A stretch of 64,000 bases of DNA from Bryobacterales bacterium (GCA_003135055.1 PLDF01000402.1:16828-80827); one strand, 5' to 3'; counted from the stretch's first letter, positions 1 to 8,481 are shown. The notes: generated by a model from the letters alone, not told the origin. Translations and numbers: made by a program.

Positions 1-123
1 CGGCAAATTCACGAGCGACGCGGCGCTGGCGCTTCGAGGCCCGCATTAGCCCGCGGATTTCGCCGACCGGGCAAGCCGAAGCGGTGCTTCTCAGAGACAC
101 GGCCGGCGGCGAGACCGCCAGCG

Positions 124-1221
124 CTACCGGTTGAGCCACTGCTCCACCTTCTCCGCCCACAACCCGCCGTGCGCCTTCAGGCCCTTGTCGCTGAAATGCA
201 CTCCTCTGCCTCCGTTCTGCCGGTTATCGCCGGTTAGCTGGTCCGTATCCGGACCTTCCAGCGCGATCCCCGCCTTCCATAGGCTGGCCTGCGCCTCTCG
301 AATCGGTGGGCACGAGGGATCGTCCGGCGTGTGATAGCTGGCTTGCGCCACCATCCACGGGAAATCCCAACCGGCCTCCCGCCGCGATGCGCGAATCACC
401 AACTCCAACCTGCGCCGGTATTCCGCCGCTGCGATATCGTGCCCGGGCGTCTGGTGCGCGTCGGATTCTCCCTGATGTCACAGCAGCGCGCGGAAGCCCT
501 GGGGGCCAAGCTGCTGAATCCGCCGCATCATGCCATCGAAGAGCTGGCCGCCCGATTCCCAGACGCCCGGCCCCGCGGCTGTCACAAACCGCGTCATGGC
601 AGGCTCCACTGTCATGCGCTCGCCCTTGGGGAGCCTCTGCCGCACGCTGGTCGATCCGTGCCCTACGCACGCAACGCCGATGGGCACGCGGTACCTCTCA
701 TAAAGCGCGTCGCCGAACGCGGGGATGAAACTGCCGTTCCCGCTGTTATCCTGCACGCCCGGCTGAGGGTCGTTAGCCAGCCGCCAATCTTCGCCGCTGA
801 ACGCCGTCACCATCCCGGACTTGGTCTGCTGCCTGACTTCCCCGTAGTTCGTCGCGTTCGATTGCCCGGCGATCACGAAGACCTCGCCGACGCCGACATG
901 CGCAACCGAGGTCTCAGTCACCTGTTTCCCGTGTAGCAGCAGCCGCACCTCGAGCCGGTAGAATCCGCCGGCGGCCGCCGGCACTTGCGCCTGAAATGTG
1001 CCAGCCTCGCGGTCCAGAGGCACTGGAGCCCAGTCGCCCGTAAGCCGCGCTTCCACGCGTTCGCACTCCACGCGAGCCTGACCGCTCACCAGCACCTTGC
1101 CGCGCGCCGGCGTATCCCGCTGAAACACCTGATAGTCCATCGGAGAGCGTAGCGTAATCGCCGGATCGGCCGCATCCGCCGCGGTTGCCCACAATATCGC
1201 CGCCAGCGCCGCACGCCTCAT
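124..1221 (-). pseudogene. Secreted sialate O-acetylesterase-like SGNH hydrolase, interrupted by one in-frame TGA
   Basis: Two open segments in the same frame (1221-478 and 477-124) are separated by a single TGA at 480-478. The N-terminal part starts at ATG 1221 with a short signal peptide and carries the SGNH block I motif GQSN (VIAGQSNATNYGE). The TGA falls exactly where the family motif W-x-Q-G-E-S is expected: the residues read RALL-stop-HQGESD, so TGG to TGA is the simplest explanation. Reading continues in frame for 118 codons to a C-terminal catalytic His block (GVHFSDKGLKAHG) and a normal stop. The family removes O-acetyl groups from sialic acids or plant polysaccharides in the periplasm or outside the cell. 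Everything except one codon looks intact, so inactivation would be very recent, or the base is a sequencing error. Confidence 0.8.
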
Positions 1222-1634
1222 GCTCCAAGGCTACAATACATAGCTCCCGTCGGCTGCCGCTACTTTGCCCAGGGTGCCGCCCGCTTTTCGGGCCGGGCTA
1301 CCGGCGCAGCCTCTCTTCGCTGCTCTACGGTGTGTACGGCGGTGCGTACGCCGGTGTGTAAGGCGCATTGATATTCAGACTCGCGGCAGTTCCCAACCCG
1401 CGCGGTAAGCCTCGATCGTCAGTTTGGACGCCTCCGCATTCCCCACAATCCGCGCCTCGGCGCATCCCATCCCCGGCTTGCATTTTGGCCAATCGATTCC
1501 CGGCATGCGCGAATCGCTCCTCCAGGCTCATCTTGTATGAGAAACGAGGGTGTTTACACGTCTTCGGGAAAGGGCTCACACACCCTTGCGGTCGTGGCTC
1601 CGTAAAGCAGACGCAGGCGGGAAAAGACTCGCTC
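1222..1634. other. Non-coding gap between the esterase pseudogene and glnA
   Basis: About 410 bases without a convincing gene. It contains a short imperfect direct repeat (GGTGTGTACGGCGGTGCGTACG around 1328-1360) and presumably the divergent promoters of the two flanking genes. Nothing else was recognised. Confidence 0.5.
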
Positions 1635-1664
1635 TTGACCCCGCCCTTGCCCATTCGTTATCCT
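1635..1664 (+). promoter_or_regulatory. Candidate sigma70-type promoter of glnA
   Basis: TTGACC at 1635-1640 and TATCCT at 1659-1664 are 18 bases apart, about 50 bases before the glnA start codon. The -10 is imperfect. A strong Shine-Dalgarno GGAGGA follows at 1707-1712, four bases before ATG 1717. Confidence 0.35.
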
Positions 1665-1716
1665 GTTCACAATCTGCGACCGCGACAATCCCACTAAAAT
1701 CCCTCTGGAGGAATTG

Positions 1717-3126
1717 ATGAGCCCGCAAGAAGCTTTAGATTTTGCGAAGAAGAACGACGCCAAACAGCTCGACCTGAGATTTACCGACATCCCGAGCCTG
1801 CAGCACCACGTCTCGTATCCCATCGGCGAATTGGATATCGACAAGTTCGAAGAAGGCTTCGGCATGGACGGTTCGAGCATCCGCGGTTGGGCGGCGATCC
1901 ACGAGAGCGATATGCTCCTGATCCCCGATCCCAATACCGCTTTCATGGATCCCTTCGCCGAAACTACTACCATTGTGATGTACGGCGATATTAAAGACCC
2001 CATCACCAAGCAGCGGTACGAGCGCGATCCGCGCTGGATCGCCCAGAAGGCCGAGATTTATTTGAAGAACAGCGGCGTCGCCGATACGGCCTACTTCGGC
2101 GCCGAAGCCGAGTTCTTCGTGTTCGATAACGTCAGCTTCGATCAGAATCAGCACTCCGGCTTCTACTTCATCGATGCCGAGGAAGGGCGCTGGAATTCCG
2201 GCCGCAGGGAAAACAACCTGGGCTACCGTCCGCGTTATAAGGAAGGATACTTCCCGGTTCCGCCCACCGATCATTATCAGGATCTGCGCAGCGAAATGGT
2301 GCAGACGATGATCGAATGCGGCCTGACGGTGGAGTGCCACCATCATGAAGTGGCCACTGGCGGCCAGTGCGAGATCGATCAGCGGTTCGACACGCTGGTG
2401 AAATCGGCCGACAACATGATGCTCTACAAATACGTCGTTCGCAACGTCGCCAACCAGTACGGCAAGACGGTGACGTTCATGCCGAAGCCGATCTTCGGCG
2501 ATAACGGCAGCGGCATGCACACGCACCAGAGCCTGTGGAAGGGCGGCAAGCCGCTGTTCGCGGGCGATGGCTACGCGGGTTTGAGCCAGATGGCGCTGCA
2601 CTACATCGGGGGCCTGCTGAAACATGCGCGCGCGCTGGCGGCGATTATCGCGCCCACCACCAACAGCTACAAGCGCCTGGTGCCGGGCTACGAAGCGCCG
2701 GTCAACCTGGCGTATTCGCGGCGCAACCGCTCGGCGGCGTGCCGCATTCCCATGTATTCCGCCAGCCCGAAGGCCAAGCGCGTGGAGTTCCGTCCGCCCG
2801 ATCCGGCGGCGAACCCGTATCTCGCGTTCGCGGCCATGATGATGGCGGGTCTTGACGGCGTGCTCAACAAGATCGATCCCGGCGAGCCGCTCGACAAGGA
2901 CATCTACGATCTCTCGCCGGAAGAGATGAAGAGCGTGCCCTCGATGCCCGGTTCGCTCGATGAGGCGCTCGATTGCCTCGAAAGCGATCACGCTTTCCTG
3001 CTGCGCGGCGACGTGTTCACCGAAGAACTGGTGGAAACCTTCATCGATTACAAGCGCAAGAATGAAGCGGAGGCGGTGCGTCTGCGGCCGCATCCGTACG
3101 AATTCGCGCTGTATTACGACATTTAA
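1717..3126 (+). CDS. glnA: Glutamine synthetase, type I
   Basis: Makes glutamine from glutamate, ammonia and ATP in the cytoplasm; the central ammonia-assimilation enzyme. The 469-residue product has the GSI length and all landmark motifs: the N-terminal MDGSSIRGW loop, GAEAEFFVFD, the ATP/metal segment FGDNGSGMHTHQS, NRSAACRIP, and the C-terminal EFALYYDI. Tyr397 (codon 2905-2907, context IYDLSPEE) sits where the adenylylated tyrosine of GSI-beta enzymes lies, so control by GlnE-type adenylylation is likely. ATG 1717 is preferred over the TTG one codon upstream because GGAGGA (1707-1712) is correctly placed for it. The gene appears monocistronic and is followed by a large palindromic element that may act as a terminator. 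Confidence 0.97.
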   Translation: MSPQEALDFAKKNDAKQLDLRFTDIPSLQHHVSYPIGELDIDKFEEGFGMDGSSIRGWAAIHESDMLLIPDPNTAFMDPFAETTTIVMYGDIKDPITKQRYERDPRWIAQKAEIYLKNSGVADTAYFGAEAEFFVFDNVSFDQNQHSGFYFIDAEEGRWNSGRRENNLGYRPRYKEGYFPVPPTDHYQDLRSEMVQTMIECGLTVECHHHEVATGGQCEIDQRFDTLVKSADNMMLYKYVVRNVANQYGKTVTFMPKPIFGDNGSGMHTHQSLWKGGKPLFAGDGYAGLSQMALHYIGGLLKHARALAAIIAPTTNSYKRLVPGYEAPVNLAYSRRNRSAACRIPMYSASPKAKRVEFRPPDPAANPYLAFAAMMMAGLDGVLNKIDPGEPLDKDIYDLSPEEMKSVPSMPGSLDEALDCLESDHAFLLRGDVFTEELVETFIDYKRKNEAEAVRLRPHPYEFALYYDI

Positions 3127-3135
3127 ACAGCCCTG

Positions 3136-3290
3136 CCACTTAATTTTCCCATAAGTGGGGCGGACCCCCTGGTCACCCCCTGGTCCGCGGCTGACGCCCC
3201 CACCGGTCTCTTGAGGGTTGCGCGAGGGCTGATTGGTGGGGAGAAGAGCGGGTCCAGGGGGACCCGCTCGGACCCGGGGGTCCGCCCCAC
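3136..3290. repeat. Palindromic element downstream of glnA (terminator-like, dispersed repeat)
   Basis: CCACTTA (3136-3142) pairs with TAAGTGG (3152-3158). This is followed by a larger inverted repeat with perfect 15-bp arms at 3155-3169 (GTGGGGCGGACCCCC) and 3276-3290. Nested pairs lie inside it, for example GGTCC...GGACC near 3251-3265. A related piece occurs inside imuB near 22290-22310 (GGACCAGGGGGTCCGCCC). The element separates glnA from the MOSC gene and could end glnA transcription, although no T-tract is visible. Confidence 0.6.
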
Positions 3291-3391
3291 AATGCTTGGC
3301 TAATAATCGAGCTTCCGGCGGCGTCTTCTCCGGCGCGCCGCGCCATGAAGGTCGATCCCTTGACCGCGCTGCGAGTAGAATAGTTCTGCGC

Positions 3392-3883
3392 GTGCAAAGC
3401 TCTATTCTGCAAATCAATTCCTCCGCCGGCGGTCTGCCGAAGCGTGCGATGCCGGGCGGATTCATCTCCACGCTCGGCCTTGAAGGCGACGGCCACGCGC
3501 ATCCCACGATTCATGGCGGCCCGCGCAAAGCGATTCTGCTGATCGCATCGGAAATCGTGGATGGCCTGGCCGCTCGCGGCTATCCCGTGTTCTACGGCGC
3601 CATGGGCGAGAACCTGACGACGCGCGGCATCGATATCCGCGCCTTGCGCATCGGCAACCGTCTTCGCGCCGGCGCAGCGATCCTCGAAATCACGCAGCCG
3701 CGCGGACCCTGCACGGCGCTCGATGTCTACGGCCCATCAATCAAAGACGAGATCTACGATCTGCGCGTAAGGCAACTTGACCCTACGTCAGACCGCTGGG
3801 GCATGAGCGGTCTGTACGCGAGCGTAATCGAACCCGGCGAAGTGCAGCCGGACGATGCGATCGGCATGTTGCGGATGCCGTGA
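3392..3883 (+). CDS. MOSC-domain protein
   Basis: A stand-alone MOSC domain of 163 residues, the C-terminal module of molybdenum cofactor sulfurases and of YiiM/YuaD-like proteins that handle sulfur or bind Moco. Visible features are the early glycine/histidine stretch (GLEGDGHAHPTIHGGPRKA), the GENLTTRGID segment, and the signature Cys in RGPCTALDVYG. GTG 3392 is chosen because homology begins immediately after it; the longer upstream reading runs through the palindromic repeat. The stop at 3883 lies 3 bases before the next ATG, so it is probably co-transcribed with the ceramidase-like pseudogene. The exact substrate cannot be told from sequence. Confidence 0.85.
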   Translation: MQSSILQINSSAGGLPKRAMPGGFISTLGLEGDGHAHPTIHGGPRKAILLIASEIVDGLAARGYPVFYGAMGENLTTRGIDIRALRIGNRLRAGAAILEITQPRGPCTALDVYGPSIKDEIYDLRVRQLDPTSDRWGMSGLYASVIEPGEVQPDDAIGMLRMP

Positions 3884-3886
3884 GCC

Positions 3887-4663
3887 ATGGGAAACCGGCG
3901 CCTGTTTCTCGCGGCCGCGGCCCTCGCAATCCTGTGCGCGGCGAGTCTGGCGGTTCTGCTGTTCCTTCCGCCCGTTTTTCAAGATCCCAACTATCACAAC
4001 TTCGCGGCCCGGCAAACGCTGCTCGGCATTCCCAATTTTTGGAACGTGGCATCGAACGCGGCGTTCCTCGCGGCGGCGGCCCTCGGTATCCGCGCGCTGC
4101 GGTCAAGACCCGCTTTCACGGAACCTTGAGAGCGCCAGGCGTTTGGCGTGTTGCTGGCGGGAACCGTCATGGCTGCGTTCGGCTCTGGGTATTATCATCT
4201 TCGACCGAACTCCGCGACGTTGTTCTGGGACCGTCTTCCGATGACGCTCGTGTTCATGTCTCTATTCGCGGCCACAATCGGCGAACGGATCGGCCTGCGA
4301 ATCGGCCGACGATGCTTGCTGCCTTTTCTTGCGCTCGGCGTGATATCGGTCGGTTACTGGAGAGTGACGGGCGATCTCCGCCTTTACGGCATTGTCCAGT
4401 TTTACCCCATGATCGCGATTCCGCTGTTGTTGATTCTTCTGCCGCCCCGTTATTCGGGAAGCGCCGGCCTGTTCGCTACCATCGCCCTCTACGGGATCGC
4501 AAAACTCTTCGAACTATTCGATTGGCAACTGGCGGCCATCGTGCCTACTGGCGGCCACCCATGGAAGCACCTGGCCGCAGCGGCATCGTTGATTTGTTAT
4601 GTGTTGACGGTGGCGCGGCGCGGGCCATTGGAAGCTGCGCATAGCTCAGAGCCGCGACCGTGA
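3887..4663 (+). pseudogene. Ceramidase-like multi-pass membrane protein, interrupted by in-frame TGA
   Basis: Two parts in the same frame (3887-4129 and 4130-4663) are separated only by TGA at 4127-4129. The first has an N-terminal membrane segment and the motif DPNYHNFAARQTLLGIPNFW, followed by WNVASN. The second contains AFGSGYYHLRPN, FWDRLPMT and several further membrane segments. These motifs belong to the alkaline-ceramidase-like membrane family. The stop sits in EP-stop-ER, where related proteins tend to have Trp, so this is again probably TGG to TGA. No other lesion is visible. Uncertainty: the product may act on another lipid amide, and the TGA could be a sequencing error. Confidence 0.7.
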
Positions 4664-4733
4664 GAGTGAGAAGTTGTGAAGAGTCAGCGCCACGTCGCGG
4701 AAATCGCCCTTTAGAAGCTGTGAAACATATCGC

Positions 4734-4751
4734 GTTCACAAGAGTGTGAAC
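4734..4751. repeat. Short palindrome GTTCACA-N4-TGTGAAC
   Basis: Seven-base arms with an AGAG loop, followed by a GC-rich tail (GCAGGAGTGCGTGCGCCAC). A sister palindrome lies at 38534-38551 and a similar tail at 26528-26546. The region 4664-4928 contains no gene that could be recognised. It is a dispersed repeat or a weak terminator. Confidence 0.45.
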
Positions 4752-4928
4752 GCTGCACGCAGGAGTGCGTGCGCCACGTGCTTGGCCAGTACAGCCTCTG
4801 AATCCGTCGCCCCAGATCGGCTAATAAGCACCCCAGCGCCACATTTCGACGACATTTGCTCCGTAGTCAGTCACGCGGCGAGCCATGCCGACTCGCTCAT
4901 TTCCGGTCCAACCTTGAATGCGACGCCG

Positions 4929-5132
4929 CTACGCCTGAATCAAGCCGGTGCGGATCGCATACCTGACCAGCGAAGCGGTGTCGTGCGCGTCCAGTTTTTC
5001 CATGAGGTTCGACCGGTGGGAGCGCGCCGTCCGGAACGCGATTCCCAGTTTTCCGGCGATTTCCTTGCCGCTATCTCCGCAGGCGATGAGTTTGAGCACC
5101 TCAATCTCCCTGGGCGTGAGCTGTTCTTCCAT
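4929..5132 (-). CDS. Small LuxR/NarL-type helix-turn-helix protein
   Basis: Only 67 residues, made up almost entirely of a LuxR-family C-terminal DNA-binding domain: LTPREIEVLKLIACGDSGKE, then the recognition helix region (RTARSHRSNLMEKL). No receiver domain is encoded upstream. ATG 5132 is preceded by a purine-rich stretch (GGGAAAGG), so it may be a genuine stand-alone regulator rather than a truncated response regulator. It lies downstream of uppS on the same strand with an 81-base gap. Its targets are unknown. It may also be a remnant of a longer gene. Confidence 0.65.
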   Translation of the reverse strand: MEEQLTPREIEVLKLIACGDSGKEIAGKLGIAFRTARSHRSNLMEKLDAHDTASLVRYAIRTGLIQA

Positions 5133-5213
5133 GCCGTGCCTTTCCCTTGTCTCGTCAGGGAGTCATGGGCCGGATACTCGTGGCCGCTCGGTGGGAGAAC
5201 TGTTACCAGTATC

Positions 5214-5924
5214 TCATTCCAGCCACGCATCGTGGCTTTTTGCTGTAGGCTGTGGTACGGCGCCGAACCTTCTCTGCCGCCCGCGAAACTCGCGAACCGC
5301 CCACGCCAGATCGTCCGCGCCATACTCCGGCCACATGCGCCGCGAGAACACGAACTCGGCGTATGCGCACTCCCACAGCAGGAAATCGCTGAGCCGCTGC
5401 TCGCCGCCCGTGCGGATCAGCAGATCCACGGGCGGCCCCAGCGCGCCGCTTAACGACTCACGCGACAGCGGCGTAGTCTCCTGCGCCGCCGCCAGAATGG
5501 CTGCGCGCGCCGAGTAATCGATGGCCATGCGCAAGTGCAGCCGCCGCCCATGAGCCGTGGCCGCCTCGGTTCGCTGGATCGCGCGCCGCAGCGATTCCTC
5601 AAGGCGGTCGCGCCGCCCGATAATTTCCATGCGAATGCCGTTTTCCACGCACCGCGGCGTCTCCTTGGCGAGGTAAACCCAAAGCAGCGCCATCAGCGCA
5701 TCCACTTCCGGCGAAGGCCGCCGCCAGTTATCCGACGAGAACGCGAATAGCGTCAGTACGCCGATGCCCAATTCGGGGGCGGCCTCGACGATGCGGCTGA
5801 CCGTCTCCACCCCCGCGCGGTGCCCGGCCGCCCGCGGAAGACCGCGCGCCAAAGCCCAGCGCCCGTTGCCATCCATGATGATCGCTGCATGTAGAGTACT
5901 TTGTTGTACAAAGTTAGAGTGCAT
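5214..5924 (-). CDS. uppS: Isoprenyl transferase (undecaprenyl diphosphate synthase family)
   Basis: A cis-prenyltransferase that adds isopentenyl units to farnesyl diphosphate to make the C55 lipid carrier for cell-wall precursors. The 236-residue product has the family motifs in order: HAAIIMDGNGRWA near the N terminus (catalytic Asp), the LFAFSSDNWRRP block, and DLLIRTGGEQRLSDFLLW with AYAEFVF. Length is normal. It is the third gene of an operon with a winged-helix regulator and a membrane protein, starting 11 bases after the regulator stops. An operator-like palindrome (5898-5914) overlaps codons 4-9, suggesting local regulation of this gene. Confidence 0.95.
   Translation of the reverse strand: MHSNFVQQSTLHAAIIMDGNGRWALARGLPRAAGHRAGVETVSRIVEAAPELGIGVLTLFAFSSDNWRRPSPEVDALMALLWVYLAKETPRCVENGIRMEIIGRRDRLEESLRRAIQRTEAATAHGRRLHLRMAIDYSARAAILAAAQETTPLSRESLSGALGPPVDLLIRTGGEQRLSDFLLWECAYAEFVFSRRMWPEYGADDLAWAVREFRGRQRRFGAVPQPTAKSHDAWLE
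5898..5914. promoter_or_regulatory. Operator-like palindrome ACTTTG-N5-CAAAGT at the uppS start
   Basis: Six-base perfect arms (5898-5903 and 5909-5914) in the context AGTACTTTG...CAAAGT. The half-sites resemble the palindrome in front of the operon (6937-6957, GTACTTT-N7-AAAGTAC). Inferred: a binding site for the winged-helix regulator encoded just upstream. Confidence 0.45.
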
Positions 5925-5935
5925 TAAAAAAGGAC

Positions 5936-6313
5936 CTATTTCTCCCGCATGGTGTGGATGAGCGCTTCCATGTGATCGAGATACCGCTCAAGCGCGCGCC
6001 GACCGGCGGCCGTCAGTTTGAATTGCGTCTTCGGCATGCGCCCCTCGAACGATTTCTGGCACGAGAGGTAGCCGGCTTCCTCCAGTTTGCGCGCATGCAC
6101 GCTGAGGTTGCCGTCGGTGGTGTCGAGAAGCTTCTTGAGGTCGCTGAACGTCAGCGTTTCGTTTACCGAAAGCGCGCTCAGAATCCCCAGGCGCAGCCGT
6201 TCGTGAATCAGCCGGTCCAGCTTCTGCGCGCCGCCCGCCGACGGCACTGCAACGGGAAGGGCCAACTGCTTCTTATCGCGCTCGCGCCGCGCCGTATTGG
6301 TTTTAGCCGCCAT
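5936..6313 (-). CDS. Winged-helix DNA-binding transcriptional regulator
   Basis: A 125-residue protein with a basic, flexible N terminus (residues 1-28) followed by a winged helix of the ArsR/MarR-like 'HTH_34' type. Recognisable pieces are RLRLGILSALSVNETLTFSD, LKKLLDTTDGNLSVHARKLE and the wing YLSCQKSFEGRMPKTQFKLT. It ends with a short helix suited to dimerisation. Its start overlaps the stop of the upstream membrane-protein gene by 11 bases, so the two are translationally coupled, and uppS follows 11 bases later. Regulators of this class commonly repress their own operon; the two nearby palindromes sharing GTACTTT/AAAGT half-sites are the likely targets. Confidence 0.85.
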   Translation of the reverse strand: MAAKTNTARRERDKKQLALPVAVPSAGGAQKLDRLIHERLRLGILSALSVNETLTFSDLKKLLDTTDGNLSVHARKLEEAGYLSCQKSFEGRMPKTQFKLTAAGRRALERYLDHMEALIHTMREK

Positions 6314-6899
6314 AACGAATCGAGATCACGGTTCCGAAGAGAATGTGCAGGCCGCCAAACCCGGCTGCCAGAAAAACGTCGCCCGGGGCCGCCGGCCAAA
6401 GCAGCGCAACCGTACCCGCCGCCATGAAACACGCCCCCATCACCGGTACCACCCGCACCGACGCCCACCCGCCCGAGAGGATGGCCGCTCCATAGAGCAG
6501 CAGCCAGACGCCCGGCAGAAACTCGCCCAGCCCGGCGCGGAACAGCACCGCGCTCAACACCGCTCCCGCGATCATAGGAGGCGCAAACCCGGCTACAAAC
6601 TTCCGTCCCGGACCCGACAGCAGGGTCATACCGGCGCGCCGCGACTTCACCGCAGCGCCCAGAATGCCGATCAGCAGCGCCACCACCGCTTCCACCAGCC
6701 ACACCGTCAGCCAACGGGCATCCGCCGTCCGCGGCCCCGCGATGAAAGCCGCCGCCAGCGCCGTGGAGCCCATCAACACGCCGCCCATCCCCGGCACCGC
6801 CGTGAACGACCCCGCGCGCTCAATGGTCTGGCGGATATACCGCAGATTGTCCATCGCGCGATCGTGAAGCAAAACGGGTTCAGGCCGCAGCGCCGCCAT
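6303..6899 (-). CDS. Integral membrane protein of unknown function
   Basis: A 198-residue protein with about five or six hydrophobic segments (for example FTAVPGMGGVLMGSTALAAA, WLVEAVVALLIGILGAAV, and a C-terminal pair ending GGLHILFGTVISIRYGG). No enzymatic motif was recognised. It is the first gene of the operon with the winged-helix regulator and uppS. The ATG at 6899 lies only about 9 bases downstream of the -10 box, which would give a nearly leaderless message; an internal ATG at 6854 (MDNLRYIRQTIERAG) is an alternative. Membrane-protein/regulator pairs of this layout recur in acidobacteria; the function is not known. Confidence 0.75.
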   Translation of the reverse strand: MAALRPEPVLLHDRAMDNLRYIRQTIERAGSFTAVPGMGGVLMGSTALAAAFIAGPRTADARWLTVWLVEAVVALLIGILGAAVKSRRAGMTLLSGPGRKFVAGFAPPMIAGAVLSAVLFRAGLGEFLPGVWLLLYGAAILSGGWASVRVVPVMGACFMAAGTVALLWPAAPGDVFLAAGFGGLHILFGTVISIRYGG

Positions 6900-6907
6900 T
6901 CGAATCC

Positions 6908-6957
6908 AGCATAGCGCAAGACGCGCGCAGTTTCAAGTACTTTCTATGATAAAGTAC
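6908..6957 (-). promoter_or_regulatory. Promoter and operator of the membrane protein-regulator-uppS operon
   Basis: On the minus strand TTGAAA (6936-6931) and TATGCT (6913-6908) are separated by 17 bases. Immediately upstream of the -35 lies a perfect palindrome GTACTTT-N7-AAAGTAC (6937-6957). Its half-sites recur at the start of uppS. This is the best-formed promoter/operator pair in the window. Confidence 0.6.
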
Positions 6958-7049
6958 CGGCGGAGAATGCCCGGCCTATTCCGTACATTAATCGGGGCGC
7001 TAAACGTTTTCGAGATTTCCTCGCTCGGCCGCGAGATCCCACGCCATCA

Positions 7050-7116
7050 CGGTCGCGGCTCTGTCTCGGCTGCGTGTGTCTGCAAATAGTTACGGAGCCG
7101 CGACCGTAAGGGAGCG
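7050..7116. repeat. Inverted pair of the dispersed GAGCCGCGACCGT repeat
   Basis: The copy at 7094-7116 reads GAGCCGCGACCGTAAGGG then AGCGG; a partial inverted copy lies at 7050-7067. The same 23-bp core occurs at 22213-22235, 29851-29873 (minus) and 44628-44650, with a degenerate copy near 4647-4665. The remainder of the 6965-7349 gap holds nothing recognisable. Confidence 0.7.
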
Positions 7117-7349
7117 GATTTTGACCGGCGTTTCCCGAATCCGTTTAAGCACCCCATTAATCGTGGAGCCTCACGCGGCGGCAAGAGAGCCACGGCGAAA
7201 AGCAACCGGCGGGTGGTGGTTACTCGCCCGACGCCAGGGCGCGGGCATCCATATACTTGAAAAGCTAACAAGCAGTACAATACTAAGTCACGCTCGCCGC
7301 ATAATCATCGACCTTTCTTCTGTTTTTCAGTACGAGGGAACTGGCAGCT

Positions 7350-8096
7350 TTACTTCCGGCCGAACCGGGCTTTCAAATACGCGGTCAACTGTGTTGTCGA
7401 AAGGCCCAGGATGGCCGAACGTCCGGTTCGCTCTCGTCGCTGGTCTTCCCAGTTGTTTGCTCGTACGGAACCGTCTGTCACGTCCCAATCCTTAATGTGC
7501 AGGCAGAAGTCCCCGTCTTTGTGGTAATCGAGAATTAAGAGGTAGAGCCGCCCTGGCTCTAGAAAGTACCGCTGAGGCTGAATGGAATATGAAATTACTC
7601 GGCCCGATTCGGAGACAACCGCCCCGCCCTCGATCCCAATTGTGATTGCATTTGGGGACGCTGGCGCTCCTAAAGGCTGCTGGAAAACATCCGTCACATC
7701 GAACTTTGCCTCCGTATAGATAGACCGAGCGGAAGCGGAAAGAACTGGTTGAGAGGACGTAAACCGGCCGATCATAATGGCGCGGTCAGGCGCGGTTGGA
7801 AATTCAGGGGGCTGACCGAAATACGACCCTTCACTATTGTTTCTGAAGACTCCCGTTGACTCTGTAAGCGGCGTGGGACTCCCTGTAGTCTCATCGAACC
7901 ACCGGTCCCTTGACGCCCGAATTTTCGGAGGCGACGAGTCCTGCCCGGCTACCCACCGTCCGGGTACTGTCATCCACTCATTGGCGGGTGTGGCTTTCGC
8001 GCTTGATGCCGCAATTTGAGCTGATAGGCCAGCACAAGTAACGAGGCCGAGAATCAAACCGACATTCACTTTTGTAGCTACGCTCCAAGAACTCAT
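7350..8096 (-). CDS. Secreted protein of unknown function
   Basis: A 248-residue product if it starts at ATG 8096, where a clean signal peptide begins (MSSWSVATKVNVGLILGLVT, then CAGLSAQ). An open frame extends upstream to ATG 8183 without a better ribosome site. The mature part is rich in Ser/Thr and predicted beta-strands, with no catalytic motif recognised. Near the C terminus is LYLLILDYHKDGDFCLHIKD, and it ends with ARFGRK. Base composition is less GC-rich than the flanks, which hints at acquisition. It stands alone between a repeat-rich gap and a wrecked toxin-antitoxin locus. Function unknown. Confidence 0.6.
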   Translation of the reverse strand: MSSWSVATKVNVGLILGLVTCAGLSAQIAASSAKATPANEWMTVPGRWVAGQDSSPPKIRASRDRWFDETTGSPTPLTESTGVFRNNSEGSYFGQPPEFPTAPDRAIMIGRFTSSQPVLSASARSIYTEAKFDVTDVFQQPLGAPASPNAITIGIEGGAVVSESGRVISYSIQPQRYFLEPGRLYLLILDYHKDGDFCLHIKDWDVTDGSVRANNWEDQRRERTGRSAILGLSTTQLTAYLKARFGRK

Positions 8097-8373
8097 GGCT
8101 GACACCAATAAAAGACGGAAGTTGCGAGCGAAGTGGTTGATCCGCGAATTATTACCAACTTCGCGGGGTACACGTTTGGCCATTGTACGTGAATGCCATA
8201 TTCGATGATAACGTAGTGCCCCGATGGGCTACCCGGCGCCGTGGTCGAATAATTCAAAGTGAGGCTCGATCCTACAGTTGAATTCCAATAGCCGAAAACT
8301 GCCGGGGAGTGAGAATCCGCGTCGCCTGCCGACGCTCTGGAAAATGCCTGCTACGGCCCGTCACCTTACCCAG

Positions 8374-8481
8374 TTAACTTACAACGGCCTGTGCGGTTTC
8401 GGCGCATTCGTACTCGGGGAGGCCGCCCGAGCGTAGCATGGCCGATACCACCACATTCGTGTCGAGTACGACCCGGATCAT
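8374..8481 (-). pseudogene. Truncated PIN-domain toxin (first 35 codons only)
   Basis: ATG 8481 opens MIRVVLDTNVVVSAMLRSGG, the first strand and catalytic Asp of a PIN-domain ribonuclease. The reading stops at TAA 8374 after 35 residues, where about 130 are expected. It begins inside the stop codon of the upstream antitoxin remnant (ATGA overlap), the classic VapBC arrangement. The remaining acidic residues of the active site are absent from the following sequence, so the toxin is dead. Confidence 0.7.

Noticed and set aside
1..123. Possible end of a gene entering from the left edge
   Set aside because: Short open readings exist (for example one ending at TAG 47-49 on the plus strand), but none is long enough to identify a product.
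1325..1380. A Pro/Tyr/Ala repeat peptide (APYTPAYAPPYTP) readable on the minus strand
   Set aside because: It comes from a short GC-rich direct repeat in the gap before glnA; no conserved protein, start context or ribosome site.
1735..3507. A 590-codon open frame antisense to glnA
   Set aside because: It is the complement of a strongly conserved gene in GC-rich DNA; the translation is Arg/His-rich and has no recognisable domain.
478..4129. TGA read as tryptophan (alternative genetic code) or as selenocysteine
   Set aside because: Many intact genes here end with TGA, often in coupled ATGA overlaps, and use TGG for Trp. The expected residue is Trp, not Cys/Sec, and no SECIS-like hairpin was seen directly after the stops.
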